Shown: in pieces, positions 51,083 to 59,283 of the stretch
Numbering within the stretch: position 1 is the first letter of the stretch
Layout: each line of letters begins with the position of its first letter
Assembly (NCBI GenBank): GCA_965206975.1
Contig: OZ242253.1
Coordinates: 372,001 to 436,000 of the forward strand
DNA length: 64,000 nt
Direction: 5' to 3'
Source of the DNA: JAAXGI01 sp965206975
Lineage (GTDB): Bacteria; Gemmatimonadota; Gemmatimonadetes; Longimicrobiales; Gaopeijiaceae
Program-made: the position numbers and the translations under genes
The notes under the pieces: model-generated
The model's input: the letters and a program-made list of their open reading frames with translations, nothing else
Told to the model about the DNA's origin: nothing
Databases searched by the model: none

Positions 51083-51991
51083 TTATCGGGTCCACGCGCG
51101 TACCGTACTCTGTACGGTGGTCGACGGCGCCGTCGCATCCAGCCCCCCGGTGCCGGGTCCCGAAGCCGCGAGCCCCGGTACCGCGTCCGTGCCCACCGCC
51201 GTACCCGATGTCGTGATCGTCGCGTCCGTCGACCGGTAGTAGCGCAGCCTCGCGGACGCGGGCGGCTCTTCGCGATCACTCTTCCGGGTTCGGGAGAGTG
51301 ACGCTGTCAGCTTCCGTCGTAGCCGTAGCATTCGATTCCCACCCCGCTGAAACTCGTACCCCACTGGCTCGACGGTCACGTCTGCATTCCGCGATCTGAG
51401 GACGTCCACGACGCTCTCAACGTGCGGAGACGGCGTCCCGCCAAGTTGCAGCAGCGGAAAGGCCCGCACCTCCGTCGCTACCCGCAGCATCTCCTCCAGG
51501 GCACGGATGTGAAAGGCCAAGTCGAGCTGCTCACTGTACAGGAAGAGCAGATGGGACGAGAGCGCCAGATCGAACGCACCGTCGTCGAAGGGCAACTCCG
51601 GCAATGATGCCTCTACATAGCGACCCTCGGCCGTACCGCGCGGGTAGTCCGCGATGAACTGGCGCATCGCGGCCATCCGCCGCCGGCCCAGCTCCGCAAT
51701 CGACGGTATGTGCGTCCAGACGAACTCCTCCGGATGTTGGCGTACTTGGTCCATCACCTCATCGAACGTTTCTTGAACTCGTAGTTCAATGGCAGCCACG
51801 GACGCAGCATAGGGCGGATCGACCGAGACGATGGCGTGTCCTCGCGCGGACATCTCAGCATTGAAGCTCGCGGGACCGTCGCCGCAGCCCAGGATGCGGC
51901 CACCAAGGTCCTACTCGTCAAGCTCGAACATTGCCTGATACTCCGCCGCGCTCCGTCCCCATGGCACCACTCGATCGATCGCGAAGGGCAT
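51083..51991 (-). pseudogene. SAM-dependent methyltransferase with a premature stop codon
   Basis: The gene starts at ATG 51991 (MPFAIDRVVPWGRSAAEYQA, MFELDE), meets TAG at 51912-51914, and continues in the same frame as DLGGRILGCGDGPASFNAEM, the SAM-binding GxGxG-like motif. Then come SARGHAIVSVDPPYAAS, SLPELPFDDGAFDLALSSHL and ALEEMLRVATEVRAFPLLQL. Only one codon change is needed to restore it. Translation could restart at ATG 51853, but the product would lack most of the SAM site. The last 70 residues before 51083 (RTRKSDREEPP onward) are low-complexity and run up to the IS256 remnant, so the original 3' end is probably lost as well. Confidence 0.8.
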
Positions 51992-52112
51992 CAGCCGTAG
52001 CCTCCCTTATCCAAGATGGGTTCCCGTTCGGAAAAGGCAGACCAGGGTGGGTTTAACAGTCGTAAGTATATTGCAAACAATCATTTATAACGATATCGGC
52101 GCAGCCGATGCA

Positions 52113-53879
52113 TCAGTACCCCGCAGCGAGTCCCCCTCGCCTGGGATCCGCGTAACCGGCCAGAGCGCCGCCCGGGAGGACGAGGATCGCCTTCACGTCT
52201 CCCGAATGTCCGCCCCGTTCATCTACCTCGTGGCCCATCGTGCGAAGCGAGTCCACGACGGGAGCCGGGAGTCCACCCCGTTCGTACTGGATCCTGTCCG
52301 GGAGGTGCTGGTGGTGAACCCTCGGCGCGTTCACTGCCTGGGGAAGGCTCATGCCGAAGTCCAGCACATTCGAGATGACCTGGAAGACCGTCGTGATGAT
52401 CGTGCTCCCGCCCGGCGTTCCCACGACCATGAGGAGGTTGCCCGCCGGATCCTCGACCACGGTGGGGGTCATCGCCGAGAGCATCCGCTTCCCCGGTTCG
52501 ATCGCGTTCCTCTCCCCCTGGACGAGCCCGTAGAGATTCGGGGAGCCGGGCTTCGCGGCGAAATCGTCCATCTCGTTGTTGAGAAGGAATCCACCGCCCT
52601 CCACCGTCACCCGGCTCCCGTAGAGGGAGTTGAGTGTGGTCGTGAGCGAGACGGCGTTCCCCTCCGGGTCGACGACGGAGAGGTGCGTCGTCTCCGCCCC
52701 CTCGGAGAGGAGGCCCCCGGGCCCGACCCGGGAGGAGGGGGTGGCCTGCGCGAGGGAGATGTCCGATCCGCGCTCCCGCGCGTACGCCTCCGAGACAAAT
52801 CGCTCGAGCGGGAGCGCGACGTAATCCGGGTCCGCCAGGTACTCGTTCCTGTCCGAATAGGCCCGCCTCAGCGTCTCGGCGAGGAGGTGGACCATCGTCG
52901 CCGAATGGAAGCCGAGCTCGGAGAGCTCGTAACGTTCGAGGATGTTCCCGATGAGCGCGAGCGTTGGCCCTCCGGAGGATGGGGGCGGCATCGAGTGGAG
53001 GGTATACCCCCGGTAGTCCACGCGGACCGGCTCCCTCCAGCGGGCCGTGTACGAGGCGAGGTCCTCGGAGGTGATGATTCCTCCTCCCCGGCGCATCTCC
53101 CGCACGATGAGCCTCGCCGTCTCGCCCCGGTAGAAGCCGTCCGGCCCGCGGCTCCGGATACGCGCGAGCGCCTTCGTGAGATCTGCCTGGCGGAAGATCT
53201 CTCCCTCCGCGGGCGCGGCACCGCCGGGGAGGAAGGTCTCCCGGCTCGCCGGGAAGCCCGAGAGGCTCGATGCGGCCCGCTCGAGGGAGCGGGCGAGCCC
53301 GCCTCCCACGACGAACCCGCTCGCGAGCTCGATCGCGGGCGAGACGAGCTCCTCCCACTCGATCGTTCCGAAGCGCCGGTGGGCCTCCCAGAGCCCCATC
53401 ACCGTGCCCGGCACCCCGGCGGCGAGATGTCCGCGGCGCGAGGCGTCCGTGAGTTCGCCCTGCCCGTCGAGGTACATCTCCCGCGTGGCCGCGAGTGGTG
53501 CCCGCTCGCGGAAGTCGAGGGAGTAGGTTGAGCGGTCCGCGAGGCGGATGACCATGAAACCGCCCCCCCCGAGGTTTCCGGCCTCCGGGTTCACGACGGC
53601 GAGCGTGAGGGAAGAGGCGATCGCGGCATCGATCGCATTCCCCCCGCGTCTCAGGATCTCGACGCCGACCCGGGTGGCGTGGGCGTCCACCGAGGCTACC
53701 ATCGCCGAGTCCGCGACAACGGCGTTCGCCCGCGAAGAGAAGGGCCACGCCGCGGGGAAGTCGGCGTCGGCATCCGGAAGCCGCTCGCACCCGGCGGCGC
53801 CTGCGAGGAGGACGGTGACGAGCGCGCCGAGGCGCCTTCTCCAGCGTGCGCTGACGCTCCGGGGGCCGCCGCTACGCAT
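52113..53879 (-). CDS. ggt: Gamma-glutamyltransferase, lipoprotein form
   Basis: A 588-residue Ntn-hydrolase that cleaves gamma-glutamyl bonds such as in glutathione and autoprocesses into two chains. The N-terminus is a lipoprotein signal (LGALVTVLLAGAAGCERLPD). The large-chain start ASVDAHATRVGVEILRRGGN and AVVNPEAGNLGGGGFMVIRL are family signatures. The processing site with the nucleophilic Thr is in EGAETTHLSVVDPEGNAVSL near residue 390, and GGSTIITTVFQVISNVLDFG follows. It begins 4 bases after the M20 gene's stop, so the two are an operon of periplasmic or secreted peptide-type catabolism. Confidence 0.93.
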   Translation of the reverse strand: MRSGGPRSVSARWRRRLGALVTVLLAGAAGCERLPDADADFPAAWPFSSRANAVVADSAMVASVDAHATRVGVEILRRGGNAIDAAIASSLTLAVVNPEAGNLGGGGFMVIRLADRSTYSLDFRERAPLAATREMYLDGQGELTDASRRGHLAAGVPGTVMGLWEAHRRFGTIEWEELVSPAIELASGFVVGGGLARSLERAASSLSGFPASRETFLPGGAAPAEGEIFRQADLTKALARIRSRGPDGFYRGETARLIVREMRRGGGIITSEDLASYTARWREPVRVDYRGYTLHSMPPPSSGGPTLALIGNILERYELSELGFHSATMVHLLAETLRRAYSDRNEYLADPDYVALPLERFVSEAYARERGSDISLAQATPSSRVGPGGLLSEGAETTHLSVVDPEGNAVSLTTTLNSLYGSRVTVEGGGFLLNNEMDDFAAKPGSPNLYGLVQGERNAIEPGKRMLSAMTPTVVEDPAGNLLMVVGTPGGSTIITTVFQVISNVLDFGMSLPQAVNAPRVHHQHLPDRIQYERGGLPAPVVDSLRTMGHEVDERGGHSGDVKAILVLPGGALAGYADPRRGGLAAGY

Positions 53880-53883
53880 GCCC

Positions 53884-55068
53884 CTACCCCTGCAGCCGGC
53901 GCATGAGGTGCGCGGCCGATTCGGCGAGGAGCGCGGCCCCGAGAGGGAGGACGCCCTCGTCCACGTCGAAGTCGGAGCGGTGATGGGCGCGGGGCTCCGG
54001 CAAGGCGGCGCCGAGCCAGAAGAATGCGCCCGGTGAGGAGTTTGCGAAGAAGGCGAAGTCCTCGGCCTCCAGATTCGGGTCCCCCTCGCGCAGCTCCTCG
54101 TCGTCGACGACCCCCACCACCGCCTCCCGGACCCACGAGGTGACGAGCGGGTCGTTCACGACGGGGGGATAGCCCGCGAGGAAGTGCACCTCGCTCTCGG
54201 CCCCCATCGGTTCGAGGGAGCCGAATGCTTGCCGCACGCCCTCCTGGATCTGGAGGCGAACCTCAGGCTCGAAGTAGCGGAGCGTGCCCCGAATGGCGAC
54301 CTCGTCGGCGATGATGTTCGGCGCGCTCCCTCCGTGCATGGTCCCGAAGGTGAGTACCCCCTGGTCGTTCGGCGAGAGGCGCCGGGAGACGATCTGCTGG
54401 GCGGTGACCACGCCGAGGCACGAGAGGGCGAGCGCGTCCACCCCGTCCTGCGGCCGGCCGGCGTGCGCGCTCCTGCCGCGCACGCGGACGTGGATCTCGT
54501 CCGAGCCGGCGAAGAAGGGTCCTTCCTTCAGGTAGACGCACCCGGCGGGTAGATGGGCCCCGACGTGCAGGCCCACGACGGCGTCCACGCCCTCCATCGC
54601 ACCCTCCTCGACCATCCGCATCGCGCCGCTCTTCCCCTCCGAGTCCGCACCCTCCTCGGAGGGCTGGAAGAGCAGGCGCACGGAGCCCGGGGGGAGGCTT
54701 CCCGAGGCATCCATCTCGGAGAGGAGCTTCGCGACCCCGATCAGCCCGGCCGTATGGCAGTCGTGCCCGCAGGCGTGCATGACGCCCTCCACGCGGGAGG
54801 CGTACGGCACGTCGCTCGTCTCCTGGATCGGGAGCGCGTCCATATCGGCGCGGATCGCGACCGTCGGCCCCGGGCCATTCGTCAGCTCCGCGACCACCCC
54901 GGTCTTCGCGATCCCCGTTCGGACGGAAAACCCGGCCCCGGCCACTTCGCTCGCCGCGAGCGCGGCTGTCCGGCGCTCCTGGAAGCTGAGTTCCGGGTGC
55001 TGGTGAAGTTCCCGTCGGATCTCGATGAGGCGAGGCCCGAGCTCTTTCGCGCGACGTAGTAGGTCCAT
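53884..55068 (-). CDS. M20-family amidohydrolase (IAA-amino acid hydrolase/hippurate hydrolase type)
   Basis: A 394-residue zinc-dependent amidohydrolase that removes acyl groups from amino acids or cleaves dipeptides. The metal-binding residues are in IRADMDALPIQE, GVMHACGHDCHTAGLIGVA (Cys and His ligands), LLFQPSEEGADSEGKSG (catalytic Glu and ligand) and VGLHVGAHLPAG. The dimerisation domain lies about residues 185-300, starting near SDEIHVRVRGRSAHAGRPQD. ATG 55068 is the first start. It is the first gene of the pair with gamma-glutamyltransferase. Confidence 0.92.
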   Translation of the reverse strand: MDLLRRAKELGPRLIEIRRELHQHPELSFQERRTAALAASEVAGAGFSVRTGIAKTGVVAELTNGPGPTVAIRADMDALPIQETSDVPYASRVEGVMHACGHDCHTAGLIGVAKLLSEMDASGSLPPGSVRLLFQPSEEGADSEGKSGAMRMVEEGAMEGVDAVVGLHVGAHLPAGCVYLKEGPFFAGSDEIHVRVRGRSAHAGRPQDGVDALALSCLGVVTAQQIVSRRLSPNDQGVLTFGTMHGGSAPNIIADEVAIRGTLRYFEPEVRLQIQEGVRQAFGSLEPMGAESEVHFLAGYPPVVNDPLVTSWVREAVVGVVDDEELREGDPNLEAEDFAFFANSSPGAFFWLGAALPEPRAHHRSDFDVDEGVLPLGAALLAESAAHLMRRLQG

Positions 55069-55330
55069 GGAGGAGGGGTAGAAGAAGGTGTGGAGGAGCG
55101 TCGGCGCCGGCCCGGAGCCTTCGTTGCCGCCGCCCTTGGCGCTCCGTTAGCTTGCCGAGGGACCGGCTCGTGCTCAAGGCCGCCTGCCGAAGATACTAGC
55201 GGGATAGGGGCTCCGACACCCGCGGCGAGCGCGGGGAAGGGGCCTGCGGTTCTCTCCCGCGAGGCGCCGGGGCGCTCCCCGCTCCGGCCCCGGCGGCGCG
55301 GCTTCTGGAATCGAGGGAGGAGTTGGCTCG

Positions 55331-56500
55331 TTGGAGGGACTCTTCGGGGGGCTCATGTCGGGCACCTCTCTCGACGGGGTGGATGCGATCCTCCTCTCGC
55401 TCAGGGGGAGCGATCCGGCCGAGGTCGAGTGGGAGGTCGCCGGATTCCTCTCTCGGCCCTACGACCCCGCGGTGCGGGGACGGCTCCGGGCGGCGATCGA
55501 TTCGGGGGGCGCGGCCGAGCTTGCATGGTGCCACGCGGAGCTCGCTCGATCCTCCTCGAGTACGCTCCGCACCCTCCTCCGCGAGGCCTCAGTCGACGGG
55601 CCGGCGCTCGCCGCGGCGGGTTTCCACGGGCAGACGGTCTGGCATGAGCCCCCGGGCGGGGAGGGCCGGGGCGTGACGCTGCAGCTTGGCGACGCGGCCG
55701 CCCTTGCCGAGGAGCTGGGGTGTCCCGTCGTGTCCGACTTCCGGAGCGCGGACATGGCGGCGGGCGGCCAGGGGGCTCCCCTCGTCCCGTGGCCGGACTG
55801 GGTCCTCCTCCGCCGCCCCGGGGAGGGCCGCGCCCTCCAGAACCTCGGAGGCATGGGGAACCTTACCTGGCTCCCCGCGGACGGGGGTCCGGACGGGGTT
55901 CGGGGCTTCGACACGGGTCCCGGCGTCGCCCTCATCGACCGGGCGGCGGAGGTTGCCTCCGGGGGGGGGGCGTCGATGGACCGGGACGGGCGGCGGGCGG
56001 CGGCGGGATGCGTCATGGAGCCGCTCCTCGAGGAGCTCCTCTCCGATCCGTTCTTCGATGAGCCTCCGCCCAAGTCGACGGGTCGCGAACGCTTCGGCGA
56101 CGCGCGGTTGAGAGAGCTCGTGGCGGCCTCCCCTCTCGAATCGGATGCGGGGTGGAACGACCTCCTCGCGACGCTCACCGAGCTCACGGCCCGTTCCGTC
56201 GCGCTCTCTTACGAGCGCTTCCTCCCGGCGGGGGCGGTGGATGAGGTCGTCCTGACGGGCGGTGGCGCCCGGAATCCCACGCTGGTCGCGGCGATCAGGC
56301 GCCATCTCGCTCCGCTCCCCGTGAGGACCGGATCCCGCGCGCTCGGCCTGGACCCCGACGCGAGGGAGGCGGCCGCCTTCGCGCTCCTTGCCTGGGCGCG
56401 GCTGAACGGGATCCCGGGGAACCTGCCGGCGGTCACCGGTGCGCGGGGTCCGAGGGTGCTCGGGGCCCTCTACCCGAGGCAGGAGAACCGTGCCGGCTGA
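55331..56500 (+). CDS. anmK: Anhydro-N-acetylmuramic acid kinase
   Basis: A 389-residue kinase that opens and phosphorylates 1,6-anhydro-MurNAc in cell-wall recycling. The N-terminal phosphate-binding loop is GLFGGLMSGTSLDGVDAILL; AAGFHGQTVWHEP, VVSDFRSADMAAGGQGAPLV, LQNLGGMGNLTWLP and VRGFDTGPGVALID are all diagnostic for AnmK. DEVVLTGGGARNPTLVAAI is the second nucleotide loop. It starts at TTG 55331, ten bases after GGGAGGAG. The 3' end overlaps the next gene by 11 bases. Confidence 0.95.
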   Translation: MEGLFGGLMSGTSLDGVDAILLSLRGSDPAEVEWEVAGFLSRPYDPAVRGRLRAAIDSGGAAELAWCHAELARSSSSTLRTLLREASVDGPALAAAGFHGQTVWHEPPGGEGRGVTLQLGDAAALAEELGCPVVSDFRSADMAAGGQGAPLVPWPDWVLLRRPGEGRALQNLGGMGNLTWLPADGGPDGVRGFDTGPGVALIDRAAEVASGGGASMDRDGRRAAAGCVMEPLLEELLSDPFFDEPPPKSTGRERFGDARLRELVAASPLESDAGWNDLLATLTELTARSVALSYERFLPAGAVDEVVLTGGGARNPTLVAAIRRHLAPLPVRTGSRALGLDPDAREAAAFALLAWARLNGIPGNLPAVTGARGPRVLGALYPRQENRAG

Positions 56501-58208
56501 GCGCCGTGCCCTCGCGCTCTTTGGCGGGCTCCTCGCGGTCGCGACGGCCGTGAGCCTCGCGGCGGTCGCGATTCCAGCTCCCCACAACGGGGGCGACAAC
56601 GCCGGCTACCTTTCCCTCGCCCACGCGCTCGTCTCGGGCGAGGGGTACACGGAGCTCTGGGAGCCCGAAACTCCTCCGCACACCAAGTATCCACCCGCAT
56701 TTCCACTCCTCCTCGGTGCGGGGATCCTTGCGGGCGCCTCCAGCTGGATGGCCTTCAAGCTGCTCATGGCGATGACGCTCTCCATCGCGGTGCTCCTCGT
56801 CTTCGCTTGGGCCTCGGGGCGGGTGGGGCCGATGGGGGGAGCGGTCGTGGCGATCTTGACACTCTTCTCGAGCGGGTGGCTGGAGGCGAGTCGCTGGGTG
56901 CTCTCGGAACCGCCGTTTCTCGTCTTCACCTTCCTTGCGCTCTGGGCGGCCGAGCGCTGGCGGCCCCCCGGGGAAGGCGGAGGGCGCCACTGGGTGTGGA
57001 TCGCCGGCCTCGCGGCGGTCCTCGCGTTCTTCACCCGCTCCGCCGGGCTCCCCCTCGTGCTTGCTCTTGGCGGGAGCCTCCTCCTCGCTCGGCGCCGCGC
57101 GGCGGCGGCGGCCTTCGCCGCCTGCCTCGCGGTCCCGGGCATCCTCTGGTTCCTCCGGGCACGGAGCGGGGGAACGGGGGCGTATCAGTCCGAGTTCTGG
57201 ATGGCGGATCCGTATCAGCCCGATCTCGGAACCGTGGGCTGGCTCCACCTTCCCGCGCGGGCATGGGCCAACCTTCGCCTCTACGTGGGGAGCGTGCTCC
57301 CCGGAGAGTGGTGGCCGGGCGCCGGGGCAGGGCTCTCGATCCTACTCGGGATCGCCCTTGTTGGGCTCGCGGCGTGGGGCTGGTTCGTGAACGTGCGGCG
57401 GCGCCCCCGGACCGCCGAGCTCTTCGTGCCACTTTATCTGGGGCTGATCCTGGTCTGGCCCGAGGTCTGGTCGGGCGACCGCTTCATCCTCCCGCTCTAC
57501 CCGCTCTTCCTCCTATATGCAGGCGAGACGGTTGCACGGAGCTCTAGGAGGCTCGGAGCGGCGGGCGGGGCAGCGGTTCTCTCCGCGGCTTGTCTTCTTC
57601 TCCTGCTCCCCGCCCTCCCTGGTTGGCTTGGCCTCGCCCGAAGCGCGGATGAGTGCCGGACGATCGCGGAAGGCGGCGACCCGGTTCAGTGCCACGGATC
57701 CGGATTCGTGGAGTTCCGCGATGCGGCGGTGTGGTCCGGCTCCAACCTCCCGGAGGGGACGGTCGTCCTCACGCGGAAGCCGCGCCTCTTCTATCTCTTC
57801 GGCGGGCCGGCCGGCAGAACCTTCCCCTTCACGCAGGACCCGGATCGGTTCCTCGCGGGGGCGGACAGCGTCAGTGCGGATTACCTCCTCCTGGACGAGG
57901 TGGATCTCGTCGCGCTCGTCTACATCCCTCGGGTCATCGTGGCCGAGCCCGGTGCGTTCTGCTACGTCCGGACGTGGGGGAGGACGGGTGGTCGGGAGTT
58001 CGGCACGGTGCTCCTCCGGATCCTCCCGCCGGAGGAACGGCTTCCAGGGCGGAGCGCCGACGGACTTCTGGCGTGTCCGGTGGAGAATCGGGCCAGGCCC
58101 GGTACTGCGCGCCAGCCGGACGGGGGGTCGATCCCACGGCTGGGCACGAGGACTGAGAACGCTCCCTCGCGTCGTCGTCGCCCGCCTCAGTCCGATCCGT
58201 GCCCGTAG
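56490..58208 (+). CDS. Polytopic glycosyltransferase, GT39/ArnT-like
   Basis: A 572-residue membrane protein with about ten hydrophobic helices in the first 400 residues (LALFGGLLAVATAVSLAAVA, AFKLLMAMTLSIAVLLVFAW and others). The first periplasmic loop GGDNAGYLSLAHALVSGEGY and its Glu/Asp residues resemble the active-site loop of GT-C fold mannosyl- or arabinosyltransferases that use polyprenyl-phosphate sugars. A soluble C-terminal domain follows (VWSGSNLPEGTVVLTRKPRL). GTG 56490 follows AGGAG and overlaps the anmK stop. The last 40 residues are low-complexity and the end overlaps the convergent gene by 22 bases. Acceptor and sugar are unknown. Confidence 0.8.
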   Translation: MPAERRALALFGGLLAVATAVSLAAVAIPAPHNGGDNAGYLSLAHALVSGEGYTELWEPETPPHTKYPPAFPLLLGAGILAGASSWMAFKLLMAMTLSIAVLLVFAWASGRVGPMGGAVVAILTLFSSGWLEASRWVLSEPPFLVFTFLALWAAERWRPPGEGGGRHWVWIAGLAAVLAFFTRSAGLPLVLALGGSLLLARRRAAAAAFAACLAVPGILWFLRARSGGTGAYQSEFWMADPYQPDLGTVGWLHLPARAWANLRLYVGSVLPGEWWPGAGAGLSILLGIALVGLAAWGWFVNVRRRPRTAELFVPLYLGLILVWPEVWSGDRFILPLYPLFLLYAGETVARSSRRLGAAGGAAVLSAACLLLLLPALPGWLGLARSADECRTIAEGGDPVQCHGSGFVEFRDAAVWSGSNLPEGTVVLTRKPRLFYLFGGPAGRTFPFTQDPDRFLAGADSVSADYLLLDEVDLVALVYIPRVIVAEPGAFCYVRTWGRTGGREFGTVLLRILPPEERLPGRSADGLLACPVENRARPGTARQPDGGSIPRLGTRTENAPSRRRRPPQSDPCP

Positions 58209-58885
58209 ATGAGGCCGAGCAGGATGCCCTCCAGGAGGAAGTACGCGAAGGGATCGTCTCGAACGCTTCCTACGTCGAGCAGGGCGGAGATCACGGGGAC
58301 GCGCCGGATAGGAGAGGACTCCTGCATGCGGACGAAGAGCCCCCCGAGGGGAGCGGCCAGGAAGTCTGCCGTACCGACGAGGGCTCCCCGGAGCGGTGGG
58401 GGTCCCGGGAGGTAGGGATCGAGGAGCGCCGCGTAGATGAGGCCGCGCCCCGCTCCCGCCAGGAGCTCATCGATGAGCTCTCCCGGATCTCCTTCCGTGC
58501 CGAGCCCCTCCAGCGTGCCGGGCTCGGCTCCTTCTGGGGACGGGCGTTCCGTACTTCGGGTGGTCAGTAGGCGAAGGATCAGGAGTGCCCCCGCCGCGCC
58601 GGCGCCTGCCACCGCCCCTCTCGCCAAGCTCCGAGTCGTGGCGGATTTGCGCCGGCTCGCCGAGCGGCGGATGAGTGGGAGCGTGAGGGCTGCGAGCGTA
58701 CCGGCCACGAGACTCGACGCGGCCTTCCCGGAGAGGCCGGCGTCCGGCTTCGAGTGCGCGGCCCCGGGTTCAACGCGGACGGTATCGGCCAGCGAAGTGC
58801 GTTCGCGTGCGGAGGTGCCCCCAGCGAGGAAGGCCCCAAGGCTGCGGCTGAACCCCTCCCAGAACGAGTTCCCGACGTTGCTCAT
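58187..58885 (-). CDS. Membrane protein of unknown function
   Basis: A 232-residue protein from ATG 58885 (MSNVGNSFWEGFSRSLGAFL) with GGAG six bases upstream. Hydrophobic segments are ASSLVAGTLAALTLPLI, GAVAGAGAAGALLILRLL, RGLIYAALLDPYLPG and FAYFLLEGILLGLIYG. A linker of Ser/Pro/Glu lies between the second and third. The frame is open further upstream to 59191 but without a protein-like look. I recognise no family. It is transcribed towards the glycosyltransferase gene and divergently from nrdJ. Confidence 0.65.
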   Translation of the reverse strand: MSNVGNSFWEGFSRSLGAFLAGGTSARERTSLADTVRVEPGAAHSKPDAGLSGKAASSLVAGTLAALTLPLIRRSASRRKSATTRSLARGAVAGAGAAGALLILRLLTTRSTERPSPEGAEPGTLEGLGTEGDPGELIDELLAGAGRGLIYAALLDPYLPGPPPLRGALVGTADFLAAPLGGLFVRMQESSPIRRVPVISALLDVGSVRDDPFAYFLLEGILLGLIYGHGSD

Positions 58886-59283
58886 GCGCTTCTCCACTTG
58901 ATCCCTGACGTGCTGATAATCGCCCCGTGGCGGGGGGGCTCGAAAGGGGCCGGACGGCACCACAGGCGGTTTGCCGAGCGGAAGGAGCCCCTGCGTCTCG
59001 GAGTTCGCAGCTATCCCCTGAGCGGAACGCGGGAGGCGCCGTGACGTGGCATTCGGCCCCCGCTCCGGCGCGCTACGGCTCTCCTCCGCGCCCGCCGAGC
59101 CGTCATGTGCCACGCACCCGGCCCACGCGATTTGCTCCCTCCACGCGTCGCCACTATCGTGTACCCGGCCACGCCTACGGGGTGAGATCACGACCTTCAG
59201 ATGGCGGTGTTCGCTGGCCCGCCATCACCCCTCGTCAGACGATCCCGGAGGCTCGCTCGACCCACGGTCCGGAGTACCGCCAG
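58886..59283. other. Intergenic region upstream of nrdJ
   Basis: Divergent promoter region. I looked for a cobalamin riboswitch and for NrdR boxes by eye and saw neither. No gene is supported. Confidence 0.4.

Noticed and set aside
58886..59283. Cobalamin riboswitch upstream of the B12-dependent reductase
   Set aside because: No B12-box-like core or surrounding helices could be found in the 400-base leader.
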